Below, piece by piece: positions 50,185 to 60,100 of a stretch of 64,000 nt of DNA. The DNA lies in NCBI RefSeq assembly GCF_000685015.1, contig NZ_BAYA01000013.1, positions 203,944 to 267,943 of the forward strand, given 5' to 3'. Within the stretch, counting starts at the first letter, position 1; the number at the start of each line of letters is the position of its first letter. Source of the stretch: Paraburkholderia bannensis NBRC 103871. Its GTDB lineage: Bacteria; Pseudomonadota; Gammaproteobacteria; Burkholderiales; Burkholderiaceae. Under the pieces are notes generated by a model, which ran no database searches, was not told the origin of the DNA, and saw only the letters and a list, made by a program, of their open reading frames with translations. The position numbers were made by a program, and so were the translations under genes.

Positions 50185-50700
50185 ATGTCCGCCGTCCTGA
50201 TCGACGCGCAACAGCAGGTGCACGCGCTCTATCGCGACCATCACGGCTGGCTGCATGGCTGGCTGCGCCGCAAGCTTGGCGACGCCTTCGAGGCCGCCGA
50301 CCTCGCGCACGACACCTTCCTGCGCATCCTGAGCGCGCATGAGCGCCTGGGCGCGCCCGATCTGCTGGAGCCGCGTGCCTATCTCACGACGGTCGCGCGC
50401 CGCGTGCTGCTCAATCACTACCGGCGCCTCTCGCTCGAACAGGCGTTTCTCGCCGCGCTCGCGCAGTTGCCGGAGCCCCAGGCGCCGTCCACCGAGGAGC
50501 GCCTCGTGATCCTCGAAACGCTCCACGAAGTCGATGCGATGCTCGACAGCCTCGCGCCCAGGGCGCGCATGGCCTTCCTGCTCGCGCAGCTCGAAGGGCT
50601 GACCTACGCCGAGATCGCCGAACGCCTGCAAGTGAGCGTTCGCACCATCAAGCGCTACATGGCGGACGCGTTCGAAGCCTGCCTGATGATCGCGTTGTGA
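50185..50700 (+). CDS. FecI-type ECF sigma factor
   Basis: Extracytoplasmic-function sigma factor of 171 residues. Region 2 contains WLRRKLGDAFEAADLAHDTFLRIL and region 4 SLAPRARMAFLLAQLEGLTYAEIAERLQVSVRTIKRYMADAF. It is activated through FecR when the STN-bearing receptor binds substrate. The stop overlaps the FecR start (GTGA). Confidence 0.94.
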   Translation: MSAVLIDAQQQVHALYRDHHGWLHGWLRRKLGDAFEAADLAHDTFLRILSAHERLGAPDLLEPRAYLTTVARRVLLNHYRRLSLEQAFLAALAQLPEPQAPSTEERLVILETLHEVDAMLDSLAPRARMAFLLAQLEGLTYAEIAERLQVSVRTIKRYMADAFEACLMIAL

Positions 50701-51743
50701 GCGCGCGCCTCGATAACCACGCCGACGACGATCGCCGGCCGCTAGAACGCGCCGTGGCGCGCGCGGCGGCCGAGTGGCTTGTGCGCCTGGCCGACAATCC
50801 CACGCCCGAGGACATCGACGCCTGCACGCGCTGGCGCGCGGCGCACCCCGAACACGCGCGCGCATGGCAGCGTGCCGAACGGCTCAATGCGAAGTTCGAC
50901 GTGCTGCCCGCGAAGGTGGGCATGTCGACGCTCGCGCGCGCCGAGCGCGGCAAGCCGCATGCGGGCATCGACCACGCGCGCAGACGCGCCGCGCTCAAGA
51001 CGCTGAGCCTGCTGCTGGTTGCCGGGCCAACGGGCTGGCTCGCGTGGCGTACGACGCCGTGGCGCGTCTGGTGCGCCGACGCGCGCACCGGCACCGGCGA
51101 GCGCCGCACGCTGATGCTTGCCGACGGCACGCGCGTCGACCTGAACACCGCCACCGCGCTCGACGTCGCGTTCGACGCGCACGAGCGGCGCGTGCGGCTC
51201 GATACGGGAGAAATCCTCGTCGATACCGCGCCCGATCCGCAGGTGCCCGCGCGGCCCTTCATCGTGCAGACCGACGATGGGCGCATCCGTGCGCTCGGCA
51301 CACGTTTTGTGGTGCGCGAGGACAGCGGTACGCGCGTGGCCGTGTTCCACGGCGCGGTCGAAGTCACGCCCGCCGATGCGCCGCATCTCGCGCGCGTCGT
51401 CGTCGCCGGGCAGCAGACGCGCTTCACGGCCGACAGCATCGATGCGCCCACGAGCGCCGATCCGCACGGCGCGGACTGGTCGCGCGGCGTGCTGTTCGCG
51501 CAGCGCGTGCGCCTGGCCGATTTCCTCGACGAGTTGAGCCGTTATCGGCCGGGTCTCGTGCGCTGCGATCCGGCGGTGGCCGACCTGCACATCTCCGGCG
51601 CGTTCCAGCTCGCCGATACCGACAACATCCTCGCCGCGCTGCCCGAAACGCTGCCCGTGCAGGTGATCTGGCGCACGCGCTATTGGGTAACCGTCGCGCC
51701 GGGGCCGCAGCCGCAGCCTGGACAAACTGGCGGCGCGGCCTGA
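50697..51743 (+). CDS. FecR-family anti-sigma/sigma regulator
   Basis: Inner-membrane regulator of 348 residues that relays receptor occupancy to the sigma factor. N-terminal DUF4880-like domain with AAEWLVRLADNPTPEDIDACTRWRAAHPEHARAW, a membrane helix at about 100-116, then FecR domain with ADGTRVDLNTATALDVAF and ALGTRFVVRED. The GTG start overlaps the sigma factor stop. Confidence 0.93.
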   Translation: MSARLDNHADDDRRPLERAVARAAAEWLVRLADNPTPEDIDACTRWRAAHPEHARAWQRAERLNAKFDVLPAKVGMSTLARAERGKPHAGIDHARRRAALKTLSLLLVAGPTGWLAWRTTPWRVWCADARTGTGERRTLMLADGTRVDLNTATALDVAFDAHERRVRLDTGEILVDTAPDPQVPARPFIVQTDDGRIRALGTRFVVREDSGTRVAVFHGAVEVTPADAPHLARVVVAGQQTRFTADSIDAPTSADPHGADWSRGVLFAQRVRLADFLDELSRYRPGLVRCDPAVADLHISGAFQLADTDNILAALPETLPVQVIWRTRYWVTVAPGPQPQPGQTGGAA

Positions 51744-51864
51744 CGTTTTTCCACCTTCAGCGCGCCCTCATAAAAATATTCGCGCAAGCGTGTCCCCTTT
51801 CCTGATTTCGCGTGTCAAGCACGTATCAACCGATTCAACACACACCGCACGATCAGGAGTTTCC

Positions 51865-54354
51865 ATGTCCGCACGCCGGCCCCGCCGCGCCATTCAGTCC
51901 GTTGCGCGCCCCGCCGCCCGCCCGCGCTTTCCCTTGTTCGCCACCCGCAGCGCCGCCGTCGCGCTGGCCTTGCGCGCCATCCCGGCCAGCCTCGCGCTAG
52001 GCGGGCTTTGCGCGGCTCCGGCTGCGTTTGCCGCACAAGCTGCCGCGAGCCAGTCGTATAACGTGCCAGCAGGGCCGCTCGGCACGGCGCTGTCCGATTT
52101 CGCGGTGCAGGCGGGCGTGACGGTGCAACTGGATGCGCGTCTCGTCGACGGTCTTGCGAGCCCTGGCCTGCGCGGCAGCTACTCGGTGGCCGACGGTTTC
52201 GGCAAGCTGCTCGCAGGCACGAAGCTGGAGATCGCGCAGAGCAGCACGGGTGTGTGGCTCGTGCGAGCGCGCGCAGCCGCAGCCGATACAGCCGCTTCGG
52301 CTGCCGACGCCACGCTGCCCACCGTGAAAGTCGCCGCGCAGAACGACAGCCCCTACGGCCCGACCGAAGGCGTAGTCGCCAAATGGAGCTCGACGGCGAC
52401 CAAGACCGGCACGCCCATCGTCGAAGCGCAGCAGTCGATCTCCGTGGTCACGCGCGACCAGATGAACCAGCAGAACGCGCAGACGCTCAACGCGGCCGTG
52501 CGCTACGAAGCGGGCGTCAGCACCGAAACGCGCGGCGCCGTCGCCACGCGCTACGACATGCTGAACATCCGTGGCTTCAGCGCCGATACGTACTGGAACG
52601 GCCTCAAGCAGATCGGCAGCGGCATGTACACGACGCCGCAGGTCGATCCGTATTTGATGGATCGCATCGAAGTGCTGCGCGGGCCGGTGTCCGTGCTGTA
52701 CGGCCAGGCCAGCGCGGGCGGCCTGATCAACCAGGAAAGCAAGCTGCCGACCGTGCAGCCGTATCACGAAGTCGGCGTCGAGTTCGGCAACGACCGCCAT
52801 CAACAGGCAACGATGGACTTCTCCGGCCCCATCGCCGGCGACCAGCATTACCTCTATCGCTTTACGGCCATCGGCCGCCAGGAAGACGGCCAGGTAGAGA
52901 GCACGCGCAACGAGCGCGTGGCCGTGGCGCCCTCCTTCACGTGGCGCCCCGACGACAAGACCTCACTCACGCTTTACGCGCTCTATCAGCGCGATCCGGC
53001 CAGCACGTCCTATGGCAGCGTGCCCGCGGTCGGCACGGTGCTGTACGATCCGCTCGGCACTATCGGGCGCGGCTTCTATGACGGCGAAGCCAGCTTCGAG
53101 CGCTTCAGCCGCACCCAGGAAGCGGTGGGCTACCAGTTCGAACACGCGTTCAACAACACGTGGAAGGTGCGCTCGAACGCGCGCTACTATCACATCAGCC
53201 AGGACTACGCGAGCGTCTACGGCAGCAACCTCGAAGACGATTACCGCACGCTCGACCGCGCCACGGCAGTCTCGTACGAGCAGCTGAATTCGTTCGCCGT
53301 CGACAACCAGGTGGAAGGCAACTTCTCCACCGGCCCCGTCGATCACACCGTGCTCGCCGGTTTCGACTACCAGCACATGGGCACGGACTACGCGACGGGC
53401 TTCGGCAGCGCGCCCTCGATCGACGTGTTCAATCCCGTGTACGGCGCCGCCGTCGATTACCCCGCGCTCACCCGCACGCGCGCCAGCAGCAATCAATACG
53501 GCGTCTACGCGCAAGACCAGTTGCGTTACAAGAAAGTGCTGATGACGGTGGGCGTGCGCCAGGACTGGGCCAACACCGTCACGAACGACCTCACCGACAA
53601 CACGCGCCAGTGGCAGAACGATCACGCCATGACGTGGCGCGGCGGCATCAGCTACCTGTTCGACAGCGGCATCGTGCCGTACTTCAGTTATTCGGAGTCC
53701 TTTGCACCGCAGTCGGGCACGGACATCAACGGCAAGGCCTTCGATCCCGAACGCGGCCGCCAGTATGAACTGGGCGTCAAGTACCAGCCGAAGCACTACA
53801 ACGCGCTGTTCACGGCGGCGATCTTCGACCTGACGCGCAAGAACCTGCTCACCACCGATGCGACCAACCCGAACTATCAGTCGCAGGCCGGCGAGGCGCG
53901 CTCGCGCGGCGTCGAACTCGAAGCGAAGGTGAGCCTCACGCGTTCGCTCGATGTTTCCGCAAGCTACACGTACCTGAACACGATTTACACGAAGGACAAC
54001 AGCGGCTTGCAGGACAAGCACCTTGCCGCGATTCCGTCGAACCAGGCCTCGCTCTGGGCCTATTACACGATTCATGGCGGCCCGCTTGCGGGTCTGTCGT
54101 TCGGCGGCGGCGGCCGTTATACGGGCGCGACCTATAGCACCGACAACAGCTTCCAGGTACGCAGTTTCTTCCTCGTCGATGCGGCGCTGCGCTATGACCT
54201 CGGTTACGCGATCCCGCGCCTGAAAGGCGCCGAAGTTTATGTCAACGCGCAGAACCTGTTGAACAAGACTTACGTGGCGTCGTGTTATATCGGCAATTAC
54301 TGTGCGTATGGCTACGGCCGTCAGGTATTTGCAGGCATGAATTATCGCTGGTAA
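51865..54354 (+). CDS. TonB-dependent receptor with STN signalling domain (FecA-like)
   Basis: Outer-membrane siderophore receptor/transducer of 829 residues. After the signal (to AAFAAQ), the STN domain YNVPAGPLGTALSDFAVQAGVTVQL spans about residues 60-130; a TonB-box-like LPTVKVAAQ precedes the plug (SISVVTRDQMNQQNAQTL, DRIEVLRGPVSVLYGQASAGGLINQ). It ends NAQNLLNKTYVASCYIG...GYGRQVFAGMNYRW, typical of hydroxamate/ferrichrome-type receptors. AGGAG is 5 bases before the ATG. Completes a FecI-FecR-FecA set; ligand unknown. Confidence 0.95.
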   Translation: MSARRPRRAIQSVARPAARPRFPLFATRSAAVALALRAIPASLALGGLCAAPAAFAAQAAASQSYNVPAGPLGTALSDFAVQAGVTVQLDARLVDGLASPGLRGSYSVADGFGKLLAGTKLEIAQSSTGVWLVRARAAAADTAASAADATLPTVKVAAQNDSPYGPTEGVVAKWSSTATKTGTPIVEAQQSISVVTRDQMNQQNAQTLNAAVRYEAGVSTETRGAVATRYDMLNIRGFSADTYWNGLKQIGSGMYTTPQVDPYLMDRIEVLRGPVSVLYGQASAGGLINQESKLPTVQPYHEVGVEFGNDRHQQATMDFSGPIAGDQHYLYRFTAIGRQEDGQVESTRNERVAVAPSFTWRPDDKTSLTLYALYQRDPASTSYGSVPAVGTVLYDPLGTIGRGFYDGEASFERFSRTQEAVGYQFEHAFNNTWKVRSNARYYHISQDYASVYGSNLEDDYRTLDRATAVSYEQLNSFAVDNQVEGNFSTGPVDHTVLAGFDYQHMGTDYATGFGSAPSIDVFNPVYGAAVDYPALTRTRASSNQYGVYAQDQLRYKKVLMTVGVRQDWANTVTNDLTDNTRQWQNDHAMTWRGGISYLFDSGIVPYFSYSESFAPQSGTDINGKAFDPERGRQYELGVKYQPKHYNALFTAAIFDLTRKNLLTTDATNPNYQSQAGEARSRGVELEAKVSLTRSLDVSASYTYLNTIYTKDNSGLQDKHLAAIPSNQASLWAYYTIHGGPLAGLSFGGGGRYTGATYSTDNSFQVRSFFLVDAALRYDLGYAIPRLKGAEVYVNAQNLLNKTYVASCYIGNYCAYGYGRQVFAGMNYRW

Positions 54355-54603
54355 ATGCAATAGTCCATTGCGGATTATTTTCATGTTCGCGCGTTAAATG
54401 ACACGGCTGTCATTTAACGCGCGAACTTCCTTGTCGTTCGGGCCTTTGCGCCGCCCCGTCCCACCATCTGCACAGCCGTAAATCTCCCCACCTCTCGCCG
54501 TTTTTTAAATTAGTTTTCATCTTGAGTGAGCGGCAACTTAAAACACCGATGCCGGGCCGGAACCGATAATTCCTTCCAGTTTCTGGACTGCGAGGAACGC
54601 ACC

Positions 54604-54993
54604 ATGCAAAAGCCGATGTCGGTCGAACTCATCAATGAATATGGCGAGCACGCGGTCAGCGTGAATATCGACGGCCATGCCGCGCTGCTCGATACGGCCG
54701 ACGTGGATGGCCTCATCGAGGAGTTGAGCAAACTGCGCGCGCAAATGCGCCCTGCCGTGCCCGAGCAGCCTTTGCGCTCGCATCAGTACGTGCTCGAAAT
54801 CGATCCGTGCTGGTACACCGAACGCAATCCGCTATTCGACGGCGCAGTGGTGTTCCTGCGCCACACCGGCCTTGGCTGGGCCGGTTTCGCCATTCCCACC
54901 GAAAGCATGCAACGCCTGAAAGACGCACTGAGCGCGCACGAAGCCGCCGCGCAGCGCGAGGCGCGCATTCCCATGCACGCGTTGCCGAATTAG
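54604..54993 (+). CDS. Conserved hypothetical protein
   Basis: A 129-residue soluble protein. MQKPMSVELINEYGEHAVSVNIDGHAALLDTADVDGLIEELSKLRAQM suggests a beta-beta-alpha start, and HQYVLEIDPCWYTERNPLFDGAVVFLRHTGLGWAGFAIP a second beta domain. GAGGA is 7 bases before the ATG. No signal peptide. I do not recognise a family; it precedes the LysR gene by 196 bases, in which I see no feature. Confidence 0.65.
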   Translation: MQKPMSVELINEYGEHAVSVNIDGHAALLDTADVDGLIEELSKLRAQMRPAVPEQPLRSHQYVLEIDPCWYTERNPLFDGAVVFLRHTGLGWAGFAIPTESMQRLKDALSAHEAAAQREARIPMHALPN

Positions 54994-55189
54994 GCAACAC
55001 GCGGCGCAGCGGAATAATCTGCCGCGCCAACCGTTCAACTCGTGAATACAGACCCGCGCGCAGCGCGAGCGGGCCAGCGCCGTCATGCGTGATTGCTCAC
55101 GCGTGCGCTGCGCCCGTTCGTCCCTTCCATTCAGGGCATGCTGCGCGCCGCCCTGAGCATTCTCGCCCTTATCGGCACGGACTCGCCAC

Positions 55190-56167
55190 ATGAACCAGCT
55201 ACAAGCCATGCGCGTTTTCACGCGCGTTGTCGACCTGAGCAGCTTCAGCCTCGCGGGCAAGCAACTCGGCATGTCCGCCGCGGCGGTTACGCGCAGCGTC
55301 GGCATGCTCGAAGCGCACTTGAACATGCGCCTGTTGAACCGCTCCACGCGCAGTCTTTCGCTGACCGAAGCAGGCCGTCTCTATCTGGACGGCTGTCGCG
55401 CCGTGATCGACAAGCTCGACGAAGTGGAATCCGAACTCGTGCGCGCCACACGTGACCCGAGCGGCGTGCTGCGCATCGCTGCGCCTTCGGTGTTTGCAAG
55501 CGGCGCGCTCAGCACGCTGCTGGGCGCGTATCGCGGCGTGAATCCGCGGGTGGATTTCGACGTAACGGCGTACGACAGCCATATCGACATGATCGAAGGC
55601 GGCTTCGACGTGTGCTTCGCCACCGACCGCCAGCAGGTGAACGCTTCGCTCGTGAGCCGCAAGCTCACGTCGGTGAAGGAACTGGTCGTGGCCACGCCCG
55701 CCTATCTCTCGCGCAAAGGCATGCCGCGTTCGCCCGCCGATCTTTCGCAACACGACCTGCTCGCGGTGTCGGATGCGCCGCGCAGCTGGGAATTCGCCAA
55801 TGCCGAAGGCGTGCAGCGCGTGAACGTGAACGGCCCGCTCACGGCGAGCGGGTACGCAACGGTGCGCGCGGCAGCACTCGCCGATATGGGCGTGGCGCTG
55901 CTGCCGTTGCCGCTCGTCGCCGACGATATCGCGCGCGGCGTGCTGCTGCCCGTGCTCAACGCGTACGACGTGAACGGCGGCATGCAGCACGTTTGCATCG
56001 TGTATTCGGGCCGCAATTACCTCACGATGAAAGTGCGCAGCTTTATCGACTTCGCCGTCGAGCAGTTCCGCTCCCATCCCACGCAGACGCAGATGCAGGC
56101 ACATATCGCGCCCGCTCCTCACGCCATGCCGCACGCACTGCGCGCCGTCGCGCAATTTGCCGCCTGA
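55190..56167 (+). CDS. LysR-family regulator
   Basis: Regulator of 325 residues with N-terminal MNQLQAMRVFTRVVDLSSFSLAGKQLGMSAAAVTRSVGMLE and an effector domain beginning GVLRIAAPSVFASGALSTLL. It precedes the atypical response regulator by 27 bases on the same strand and may be co-transcribed with it. Confidence 0.93.
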   Translation: MNQLQAMRVFTRVVDLSSFSLAGKQLGMSAAAVTRSVGMLEAHLNMRLLNRSTRSLSLTEAGRLYLDGCRAVIDKLDEVESELVRATRDPSGVLRIAAPSVFASGALSTLLGAYRGVNPRVDFDVTAYDSHIDMIEGGFDVCFATDRQQVNASLVSRKLTSVKELVVATPAYLSRKGMPRSPADLSQHDLLAVSDAPRSWEFANAEGVQRVNVNGPLTASGYATVRAAALADMGVALLPLPLVADDIARGVLLPVLNAYDVNGGMQHVCIVYSGRNYLTMKVRSFIDFAVEQFRSHPTQTQMQAHIAPAPHAMPHALRAVAQFAA

Positions 56168-56194
56168 TCGGCACTGATCGACACCTGGAAAGCC

Positions 56195-56869
56195 ATGCCC
56201 AGAATATTGACCATCGAAGACGACGCCGTCACGGAACAAAGCGTCGTTCCCACGCTCGCCCAGACAGGCTTCACTGTCGATGTCGCGCGCTCCGGCCGCG
56301 AAGGCATCGCCATGGTGATGGCAGGCGACTATGACGTGATCGCACTTGAGCGCCGCCTGCCCGACCTGGACGGCCTCACTATCGTCACGACCATGCGCGG
56401 CGTAGGCATCGAAACGCCCGTGATCGTGATGAGTTCCACCACCGGCGTGGAAGAACGCATCCAGGGCCTGCGCGCCGGTTGCGACGACTATCTCACGCGG
56501 CCTTTTTCAATCGACGAAATGTCCGCACGCGTGGAAGCGCTCGTGCGCCGCCGCACGCGTCCTGTTGCTGCGGAAACCGTGCTGCGCGTGGGCCCGCTCG
56601 AACTTGATCTGGTCAAGCGCAAGCTCACCTGCCGCGAGAAGATCCTGCGCCTGCGTCCCACCGAACTGCGCGTGCTGGAATTCATGATGCGTCACGCGGG
56701 CCAGGTGCTCACGCGCACGATGATTTTCGAAGGCGTATGGGGCGGACGTTTCGATCCCGGCACCAATCTCGTGGACGTGCATGTGGGCAGGCTGCGCAAT
56801 CGCGTGGATACACCAGGCGAGCCATCGCTGATTCGCACGATACGCGGCTCGGGTTATCTGCTCGGTTGA
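56195..56869 (+). CDS. Atypical OmpR-family response regulator with Glu in place of phospho-acceptor Asp
   Basis: Regulator of 224 residues. The receiver aligns cleanly (MPRILTIEDDAVTEQSV; YDVIALERRLPDLDG; CDDYLTRPFSIDEM) but the residue in the phospho-acceptor position is Glu52, and the conserved switch Lys is Arg103. The winged-helix domain is intact: LRLRPTELRVLEFMMRHAGQVLTRTMIFEGVWG and IRGSGYLLG. Asp-to-Glu often mimics phosphorylation, so the protein may be constitutively active or ligand-gated. No kinase is adjacent. The RND efflux operon starts 246 bases downstream and is the likely target. Confidence 0.9.
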   Translation: MPRILTIEDDAVTEQSVVPTLAQTGFTVDVARSGREGIAMVMAGDYDVIALERRLPDLDGLTIVTTMRGVGIETPVIVMSSTTGVEERIQGLRAGCDDYLTRPFSIDEMSARVEALVRRRTRPVAAETVLRVGPLELDLVKRKLTCREKILRLRPTELRVLEFMMRHAGQVLTRTMIFEGVWGGRFDPGTNLVDVHVGRLRNRVDTPGEPSLIRTIRGSGYLLG

Positions 56870-57004
56870 ATGCTTCTGTTGCAATAACAGATAAACGTTT
56901 CAATTTAGCGTTTCGTAGTCCTTTTTGTTAAAAAAACCGGCCAGTAAATAAAACTTCTTTCATCTGTCTGGTTGCTGGACGTTACACCCCGCCCGCGACA
57001 ATAC

Positions 57005-57091
57005 CGGCGTCGGTTCCTCCGTAGTTTCCCGTACTTTCCTCGTTGTTTTGCGCCGCCTGGGCGCACCGGTACGCGACGGAAACCGACGCCG
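57005..57091 (+). ncRNA. Structured leader ahead of the RND operon (candidate)
   Basis: CGGCGTCGGTT (57005-57015) and AACCGACGCCG (57081-57091) form a perfect 11-bp stem closing a 65-base loop that contains an inner hairpin, TGCGCC-N5-GGCGCA at 57049-57065. The stem ends 11 bases before the GGAG ribosome site. No known riboswitch class is recognised. It may be a regulatory leader RNA, or DNA-level operator arms. Confidence 0.4.
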
Positions 57092-57115
57092 ATGTTCTGA
57101 ACGGAGCCCCTTCTG

Positions 57116-60100
57116 ATGCTGAAAATCGTCCGGCTGGCCTTGAACCGTCCGTACACGTTCATCGTGCTGGCCCTCTTGATCCTGATCGCTGGCCCGCTCG
57201 CTGCGTTACGTACGCCAACCGATATCTTTCCGGATATCCGCATTCCCGTGATCAGCGTGGTGTGGAATTACGCCGGTCTGCAACCCGACGACATGTCGGG
57301 CCGAATCGTCACCTACTACGAGCGCACGCTCGGCACGACCGTCAACGATGTGGCGCACATCGAATCGCAGTCGTTCCGCGGCTACGGCATCGTGAAGATC
57401 TTCTTCCAGCCGACCGTGGATATCCGCACGGCCACGGCCCAGGTGACCTCGGTTTCACAGACCGTGCTCAAGCAGATGCCGCCTGGCACCACGCCGCCGC
57501 AGATTCTTAACTACAACGCGTCCACGGTGCCAGTGCTGCAGCTCGCGCTCACGAGCGACAAGCTCAACGAGCAGCAACTCGGTGACTACGCAACCAACTT
57601 CATCCGGCCGCAGTTGCTGTCCGTGCCGGGCGTCGCCATTCCGACGCCTTACGGCGGCAAGACGCGTGAGGTGCAGATCGACCTGGATCCGCAGGCGCTG
57701 CAGGCGCGCAAGCTCTCCGCGCAGGACGTGGCGAATGCGCTCGCGCAGCAGAACCAGATCATTCCGGCGGGCACGCAGAAGATCGGCCAGTTCGAATACA
57801 ACGTGCGCCTGAACAACAGCCCGCTCACGATCGAGGCGCTCAACAACCTGCCTATCAAGACAGTGAACGGCGCCGTGATCTATATGCGCGACGTCGCGCA
57901 CGTGCGTGACGGTTATCCGCCGCAGGGCAATATCGTGCGCGTGGACGGTCACCGCGCGGTGCTGATGTCGATTCTCAAGAACGGCTCGGCCTCCACGCTC
58001 GACATCATCGCGGGCGTGAAATCCAAGCTTCCGCTGATCGAACAGTCGCTGCCGCCCAGCCTCAAGCTCGTGCCGCTGGGCGATCAATCGGTGTTCGTGA
58101 AGGGCGCCGTGAGCGGCGTGGCGCGCGAAGGCATTATCGCGGCCGCGCTGACCTCGGCGATGATCCTGCTGTTCCTCGGCAGCTGGCGCTCGACGCTCAT
58201 TATCGCGGCGTCGATTCCGCTCGCCGTGCTCGCAGCCATCGCGGGTCTCGCGGCCTGCGGCGAAACGCTCAACGTCATGACATTGGGGGGGCTCGCGCTA
58301 GCGGTGGGTATTCTCGTCGACGATGCCACCGTGACGATCGAGAATATCAACTGGCACCTGGAACAGGGCAAGGACGTGCGCAGCGCGATTCTCGACGGCG
58401 CCGCGCAGATCGTCGCGCCCGCGCTGGTTTCGCTGCTGTGTATCTGTATCGTGTTCGTGCCGATGCTGCTGCTCGACGGCATTGCGCGCTACCTGTTCGT
58501 GCCGATGGCCGAGTCGGTGATCTTCGCGATGATCGCGTCGTTCATTCTCTCGCGCACCTTCGTGCCGATGATGGCGCGTTACCTGCTCAAGCCGCACGCT
58601 TCGCAAGGCCACGCATCGGGCGAACTCGCCGCGGTCATGGCGCCGCACGGCGCGCACGATCACGTCAAACCGTCACGCAATCCGCTGGTGCTGTTCCAGC
58701 GCGGTTTCGAGCGTCGTTTCGAACGCATTCGCGCCGGCTATCGCGGCGTGCTGGGCCTCGCGCTCTCGCATCGCAAGCCGTTTGTCGTGGGCTTTCTCGC
58801 CATCGTGATGCTGTCGTTTGCGCTGGTGCCGTTCCTTGGCCGCAACTTCTTCCCGAATATCGATTCCGGTGAAATCGAAATTCACGTGCGCGCGCCCATC
58901 GGCACGCGCGTGGAAGAAACCGCCGATCTCTTCGACCATATCGAAGACACCGTGCGCCATGCGATTCCCGCCGACCAGCTCACCAGCATCATCGACAACA
59001 TCGGCCTGCCGAACAGCGGTATCAACCTCACGTACAACAATAGCGGCACGATCGGGCCGCAGGACGGCGACATCATGATCTCGCTCGGCGAGAACCATGC
59101 GCCGACCGCCCAGTATGTGAAAGCGTTGCGCACGCAACTACCTCGCCTGTTCCCCGGCACGACGTTCTCGTTCCTGCCCGCCGACATCGTCAGCCAGATC
59201 CTGAACTTCGGTGCGCCCGCGCCGATCGACGTGCAGGTCAGCGGCCCGAACATGGAAGCGAACAAGAAGTACGCCAACGAACTGCTGCGCCTTGTCGCCA
59301 GGGTGCCGGGCGTGGCCGACCCGCGCATCCAGCAGGCGTCGACCTACCCGCAGCTCACCGTGGCCGTCGACCGTTCGCGCGCCGATGAACTCGGCATCAC
59401 CGAACAGGACGTGACGAACTCGGTGGTGGCGAGCCTTTCGGGCACGAGCCAGGTGTCGCCAACCTACTGGCTCAATCCGAAGAACGGCGTGTCGTATCCG
59501 ATCGTCGCGCAGACGCCGCAGTACCGCATGACCACGCTCTCCGACCTGCAGAACCTGCCGGTCACGAGCAAGACGGGCGGCTCGCAGATTCTCGGCGGCA
59601 TTGCCACGATCACGCGCGGCACCGCCGACGCCGTGGTCTCGCACTACAACATCATGCCGCTGTTCGACATCTACGCGACGACCCAGGGCGCCGACCTGGG
59701 CGCCGTGGCCTCGCAGATCCAGGCCGCCATCCATGCCACCGCCAAGGACGTGGCGAAGGGCTCGACCGTGACGATGCGCGGCCAGGTGCAGACCATGAAC
59801 AGCGCGTTCACGGGCCTGCTGCTCGGCCTCGCGGGCGCAGTGCTGCTGATCTACCTGCTGATCGTCGTGAACTTCCATTCGTGGGCCGACGCCTTCGTGA
59901 TCGTCTGCGCGCTGCCCGCTGCGCTCGCGGGCATCGTCTGGATGCTGTTCACCACGCACACGCCGCTGTCCGTGCCAGCGCTCACCGGCGCGATCCTGTG
60001 CATGGGCGTGGCGACCGCCAACGCGATTCTGGTGGTGTCGTTCGCCCGCGAACGGCTCGCGGCCACCGGCGACGCCCTGCGCGCCGCGCTCGAAGCGGGC

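Noticed and set aside
56896..56914. CGTTTC direct repeat after the atypical response regulator
   Set aside because: The copies are 13 bases apart, not the 10-11 expected for OmpR-family sites, and the flanks do not match.
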